From: UBA1227 sp963629305
Lineage (GTDB): Bacteria > Bacillota > Clostridia > Oscillospirales > Acutalibacteraceae
Length of the DNA stretch: 64,000 nt
NCBI GenBank assembly: GCA_963629305.1
Contig: CAVGIJ010000001.1
Span: forward strand, 62,001-126,000
Reading direction: 5' to 3'
Below the pieces are notes generated by a model. The model ran no database searches. It was not told the DNA's origin and saw only the letters and a list, made by a program, of their open reading frames with translations. Shown here one piece after another: positions 61,112-64,000 of this stretch. How positions within the stretch are numbered: the first letter of the stretch is position 1; each line of letters starts with the position of its first letter. A program made the translations under genes and the position numbers.

Positions 61112-62482
61112 ATGATTAAAATGAAGACGGAGGAAATTGCTTCTGCCTGCCACGGTGTCGCAAGCGGCAGCGTCGAGGTTGACTCAGTCGTTATTGATAA
61201 CAGGGATGTAAAACCCGGTTCGCTGTTTGTTGCGATAAAAGGCGAGAGGCTTGACGGACACGAATTTGTGAAAGCGGCTGAGGATGCCGGAGCCGCAGCA
61301 GTGCTTGTAAGCCGAGATGTTGATTGCAGTATTCCCGTCATAAAGGTTCAAGATACCGGAAAGGCATTTTTGGATCTCGCAAACCACTACAGGAAAAAGT
61401 TTGATATTCCCGTCGTGGGACTTACGGGAAGTGTCGGAAAGACGACCACCAAAGAGATGATTTGGAATGTTCTCGGTGCGAAATTCAACGCATATAAGAC
61501 GCAGGGAAATCTCAATAATGAAATAGGTGTTCCGCGTGTTTTACTCGGACTTGAAAAAGAACACACCGCCGCAGTTGTTGAGATGGGAATGAATCATAAG
61601 GGTGAGATATCAAGACTTACCGCAGCTGCTGAGCCGACAATGGCGGTTATTACCGGAGTAGGTGTTTCACACATCGAAAATCTCGGAAGCCGTGAGGGTA
61701 TTCTTGCCGCAAAGCTTGAAATTGTCGAAGGTCTCCCGGACGGTGCAACTCTTATTCTCAATGCGGATAACGACATGCTTTCTACGGTAACTGAAGAGAC
61801 CCTCGGAAACAGAGTTGTAATAAGGCGCTTCGGCATTAAAACAAAAGCCGACATAACCGCAAAGGATATTGTCTACAATGATAACTCAACGGACTTTACG
61901 GCGTGTATCTTGGGAGAAAGGTTTGATGTTACGATACCGACAACCGGGGAGCACAATGTATATGATGCTTTGGCGGCGCTTCTTGTAGGACACGAGCTTG
62001 GAATTGATAACGAATCCGCAGCGAGGGCCCTGCTTCTTTACGAGCCGTCAGGTATGCGTGAAAAAACGGAAATTGTAAACGGCGTTACGCTGATAGAGGA
62101 TTGTTACAACGCCAGTCCGGATTCAGTAAAAGCGTTGTCCGAAACGCTTAAGATAAAAGGCGAAAACGGGCGCAGAAAAATTGCGGTAATCGCAGATATG
62201 CTCGAGCTTGGAAGCTACTCCGAAAAAGCACACGGCGATTGCGGTCGTTTTCTTGCCGATGCGGGAGTTGACATGCTCTTGACATATGGTGAGCTTTCAA
62301 AATATACAGCACAGTCCGCAAAGGAAAACGGTGTTATTCGTGTCTTTGATTTTGATGATAAAAATGAACTTGCGAATCACCTGTGTCAGATATTGAAGCC
62401 CGGAGATGTAGTGGCGTTCAAGGGCAGCAGGGGAATGAAACTTGAAGAAGTAATAGAGAAGGTAAAAAAGGGGATAATGTAA
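61112..62482 (+). CDS. murF: UDP-MurNAc-tripeptide--D-Ala-D-Ala ligase MurF
   Basis: 456-residue ATP-dependent ligase that adds D-Ala-D-Ala in peptidoglycan precursor synthesis. It has an N-terminal UDP-binding domain (SLFVAIKGERLDGHEF), a central ATPase with P-loop GLTGSVGKTTTKEM, NNEIGVPRVLL and MGMNHKGEI, and a C-terminal domain with DCYNASPDSVKAL. ATG 61112 lies nine bases after GGAGG; an in-frame TTG at 61097 overlaps that site and is rejected. It runs directly into mraY with no gap. Confidence 0.95.
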   Translation: MIKMKTEEIASACHGVASGSVEVDSVVIDNRDVKPGSLFVAIKGERLDGHEFVKAAEDAGAAAVLVSRDVDCSIPVIKVQDTGKAFLDLANHYRKKFDIPVVGLTGSVGKTTTKEMIWNVLGAKFNAYKTQGNLNNEIGVPRVLLGLEKEHTAAVVEMGMNHKGEISRLTAAAEPTMAVITGVGVSHIENLGSREGILAAKLEIVEGLPDGATLILNADNDMLSTVTEETLGNRVVIRRFGIKTKADITAKDIVYNDNSTDFTACILGERFDVTIPTTGEHNVYDALAALLVGHELGIDNESAARALLLYEPSGMREKTEIVNGVTLIEDCYNASPDSVKALSETLKIKGENGRRKIAVIADMLELGSYSEKAHGDCGRFLADAGVDMLLTYGELSKYTAQSAKENGVIRVFDFDDKNELANHLCQILKPGDVVAFKGSRGMKLEEVIEKVKKGIM

Positions 62483-63544
62483 ATGAATACACTTGTTGCT
62501 GTGATAATTGCAATAGCTTTTAGTTTTGCTTTAAGTGCGGTACTCGGAATAGTTCTTGTTCCGTGGCTCCATAAGCTTAAATTCGGTCAGACAATACTCG
62601 ATATCGGCCCGAACTGGCACAAGAAGAAACAGGGTACGCCGACAATGGGCGGATTCATGTTTATTATTTCCACAACAGTAACTTTCCTCGCCATTGCAAT
62701 TATTGACAAGGCAATGGGCGGAACACTTATAGGCGGACTTTCACCTCTTGCCAATACGATAAAGGTCAAAACATATGCAGCGCTTCTTCTCGGTCTCGGA
62801 TTCGGTATTATCGGATTCTTTGACGATTATATCAAGGTTGCGAAAAAACAGAATGAAGGCCTCACGGTCATCCAAAAGACATTTGCTCAGCTCTTTTTGA
62901 CCATTGCATATATCATTACAATGTGCATGTCAGGCGATCAATATATGTATGTTCCGTTTGTCGGCAATGTATCGTTCGGCAGTCCTTTTATTTTTGCAAT
63001 ATTTGCTGTTGTTGTAATATACGCAACTGTAAATGCAGTAAACTTTACAGATGGAATTGACGGCTTGTGTGCATCCGTTACGGTCACGGCCGGTTTATCC
63101 TTCGCTGTTATAGCTGCACTTTGTCATCTTATGGGTGCAAGTATCCTTGCATGTACTGTTCTCGGCTCATGTGCCGGCTATCTTATTTGGAACTGGCATC
63201 CTGCAAAATGCTTCATGGGTGACACAGGATCAATGTTCCTCGGCGGTATAATAGCAGGTCTTGCATTTGCAATCGGTCATCCGCTTATTTTACTTTTGGT
63301 GGGTATAATATATGTAATCGAAGGTCTTTCGGATGTTATCCAGATTGTATATTTCAAGATAACAAAGAAGATTGCAAGAAAGAAAGACCCGAATGCAACG
63401 GGAAAGAGACTTTTTAAAATGGCTCCTATTCATCATCACTTTGAAAAATGCGGATGGGGCGAAGAAAAAATCGTAATTACATTTTCGGTAATAAACCTTA
63501 TCGGCGGTGCACTTGCCTGCCTTATAATTTACTTTGAGAGGTAA
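62483..63544 (+). CDS. mraY: Phospho-MurNAc-pentapeptide transferase MraY
   Basis: 353-residue ten-helix membrane enzyme forming lipid I from UDP-MurNAc-pentapeptide and undecaprenyl phosphate. Conserved segments: KKQGTPTMGGFMFI, GFFDDYIKV (Asp pair), NFTDGIDGLCASV, WHPAKCFMGDTGSM and the cytoplasmic His loop PIHHHFEKCGW. ATG 62483 directly follows the murF stop. Confidence 0.96.
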   Translation: MNTLVAVIIAIAFSFALSAVLGIVLVPWLHKLKFGQTILDIGPNWHKKKQGTPTMGGFMFIISTTVTFLAIAIIDKAMGGTLIGGLSPLANTIKVKTYAALLLGLGFGIIGFFDDYIKVAKKQNEGLTVIQKTFAQLFLTIAYIITMCMSGDQYMYVPFVGNVSFGSPFIFAIFAVVVIYATVNAVNFTDGIDGLCASVTVTAGLSFAVIAALCHLMGASILACTVLGSCAGYLIWNWHPAKCFMGDTGSMFLGGIIAGLAFAIGHPLILLLVGIIYVIEGLSDVIQIVYFKITKKIARKKDPNATGKRLFKMAPIHHHFEKCGWGEEKIVITFSVINLIGGALACLIIYFER

Positions 63545-63549
63545 GAGTT

Positions 63550-64000
63550 TTGGGAAAGAATACAAGGAGAAGACAAAGGGCTCCCGGAAACAGCATACTT
63601 GCTGAGGGAGGAATAGATATTCCGTTCCTCATAATTGTGCTTGCACTGCTCACAATCGGACTTATCATGCTGTTTTCGGCAAGTTACACATATTGCTATT
63701 ACAACATGGACGGTGACAGCCTTTTCTATTTTAAGAGACAGTTTGTCTTCGCAGTTATAGGATTTATTGCAATGATTGCGGTTTCAAAGGTAAACTACAA
63801 GTGTTTCAAGGCTGCGGCTCTTCCGCTTCTTGTTGTTTCCTATATATTGCTTGTGTTGGTTCTTATTGTTACGCCGCCTGAGGGGTATGAAAACTTTCAC
63901 AGGTGGATAACTATTCCCGGTGTAACAACTTTTCAGCCGTCTGAGATTGCAAAGCTTGCAATAATACTTTTCTTTGCATGGCATGTCGGCGAGCATTACA
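63550..64000 (+). CDS. FtsW/SpoVE/RodA-type glycosyltransferase, 5' part (cut by window edge)
   Basis: 150 residues of a SEDS-family peptidoglycan polymerase: basic N-terminus (GKNTRRRQRAPGN), then helices with the signature LTIGLIMLFSASYTY, the FKRQFVFAVIGF segment and FHRWITIPGVTTFQPSEIAK, typical of FtsW. The start is a TTG at 63550 with AGAGGTAAGAG upstream. It follows mraY by five bases in the division operon, where ftsW is expected (murD, usual in other orders, is not between). The C-terminus is outside the window. Confidence 0.9.
   Translation, partial: MGKNTRRRQRAPGNSILAEGGIDIPFLIIVLALLTIGLIMLFSASYTYCYYNMDGDSLFYFKRQFVFAVIGFIAMIAVSKVNYKCFKAAALPLLVVSYILLVLVLIVTPPEGYENFHRWITIPGVTTFQPSEIAKLAIILFFAWHVGEHY

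Overview
The window looks like the chromosome of an anaerobic Firmicute of class Clostridia, probably Ruminococcaceae/Oscillospiraceae-like (inference from gene content). The signs are strong AGGAGG ribosome sites with frequent TTG/GTG starts, Gram-positive lipoproteins, a YebC/MrnC/Obg set, a Gram-positive mraZ-rsmH-ftsL-PBP(PASTA)-murF-mraY-ftsW cluster, a K+-dependent membrane pyrophosphatase, a hybrid cluster protein and a flavin/FeS transhydrogenase. Base composition is moderate by eye, except for one GC-rich scar near 32.1 kb.

Layout. 0-14.4 kb is mostly housekeeping: mtaB, a relic of a D-Ala-D-Ala carboxypeptidase, a lipase-like protein lacking its nucleophile, citrate synthase, a PASTA pseudokinase, yebC, a YitT-type membrane protein, mrnC, obg, a secreted DUF3298-like lipoprotein, an unknown membrane protein, a CDF metal exporter and a 2-hydroxyacid dehydrogenase. 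14.4-17.8 kb is a two-gene PLD-helicase-DUF3427/NUDIX operon, a plausible defence or DNA-damage module. 18.0-19.5 kb is a surface protein with eight Cys-rich 19-residue repeats. 19.6-22.9 kb holds an unknown small protein, a secreted nuclease, a Y-family polymerase and a YolD-like protein. A tRNA-Gly follows. 23-26.6 kb is an iron/cobalamin-type ABC importer with a DUF1847 protein. 26.7-29.8 kb has a Crp/Fnr regulator divergent from a ferredoxin-hcp operon, with two overlapping palindromes between them.

30-34.3 kb is an accessory island ending at the 3' end of a tRNA-Ser gene. It contains an AlbA_2/Schlafen-type ATPase with a palindromic operator array, a DUF4230 protein with an apparent homopolymer frameshift, a GC-rich scar, a truncated AAA ATPase and a Fic protein whose promoter carries a regular array of TTGGGGAACAA repeats. 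34.4-36.3 kb is a yybP-ykoY manganese riboswitch controlling mntP, then a cation/Ca2+ exchanger. 36.4-40.7 kb encodes a three-subunit electron-bifurcating transhydrogenase-like complex. 40.9-47.3 kb has a tocopherol-cyclase-like protein, an OhrR-like MarR regulator, a TSCPD protein, a VTC/DUF4956/DUF4353 surface operon, an unusual CsoR-like regulator and mscL. 47.4-54.2 kb holds two divergent EAL phosphodiesterases with degenerate GGDEF domains. 54.3-56.3 kb is hppA, and 56.8-64 kb is the division/cell-wall cluster, which runs off the right edge inside ftsW.

The best candidates for undescribed biology are the Fic repeat/operator array, the PLD-helicase/NUDIX pair, the Schlafen-type gene with its palindromes, the LarC-like/CsoR-like regulator without Cys ligands, and two apparent pseudoenzymes (lipase-like and kinase-like). 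No CRISPR array, intact insertion sequence or prophage was seen.
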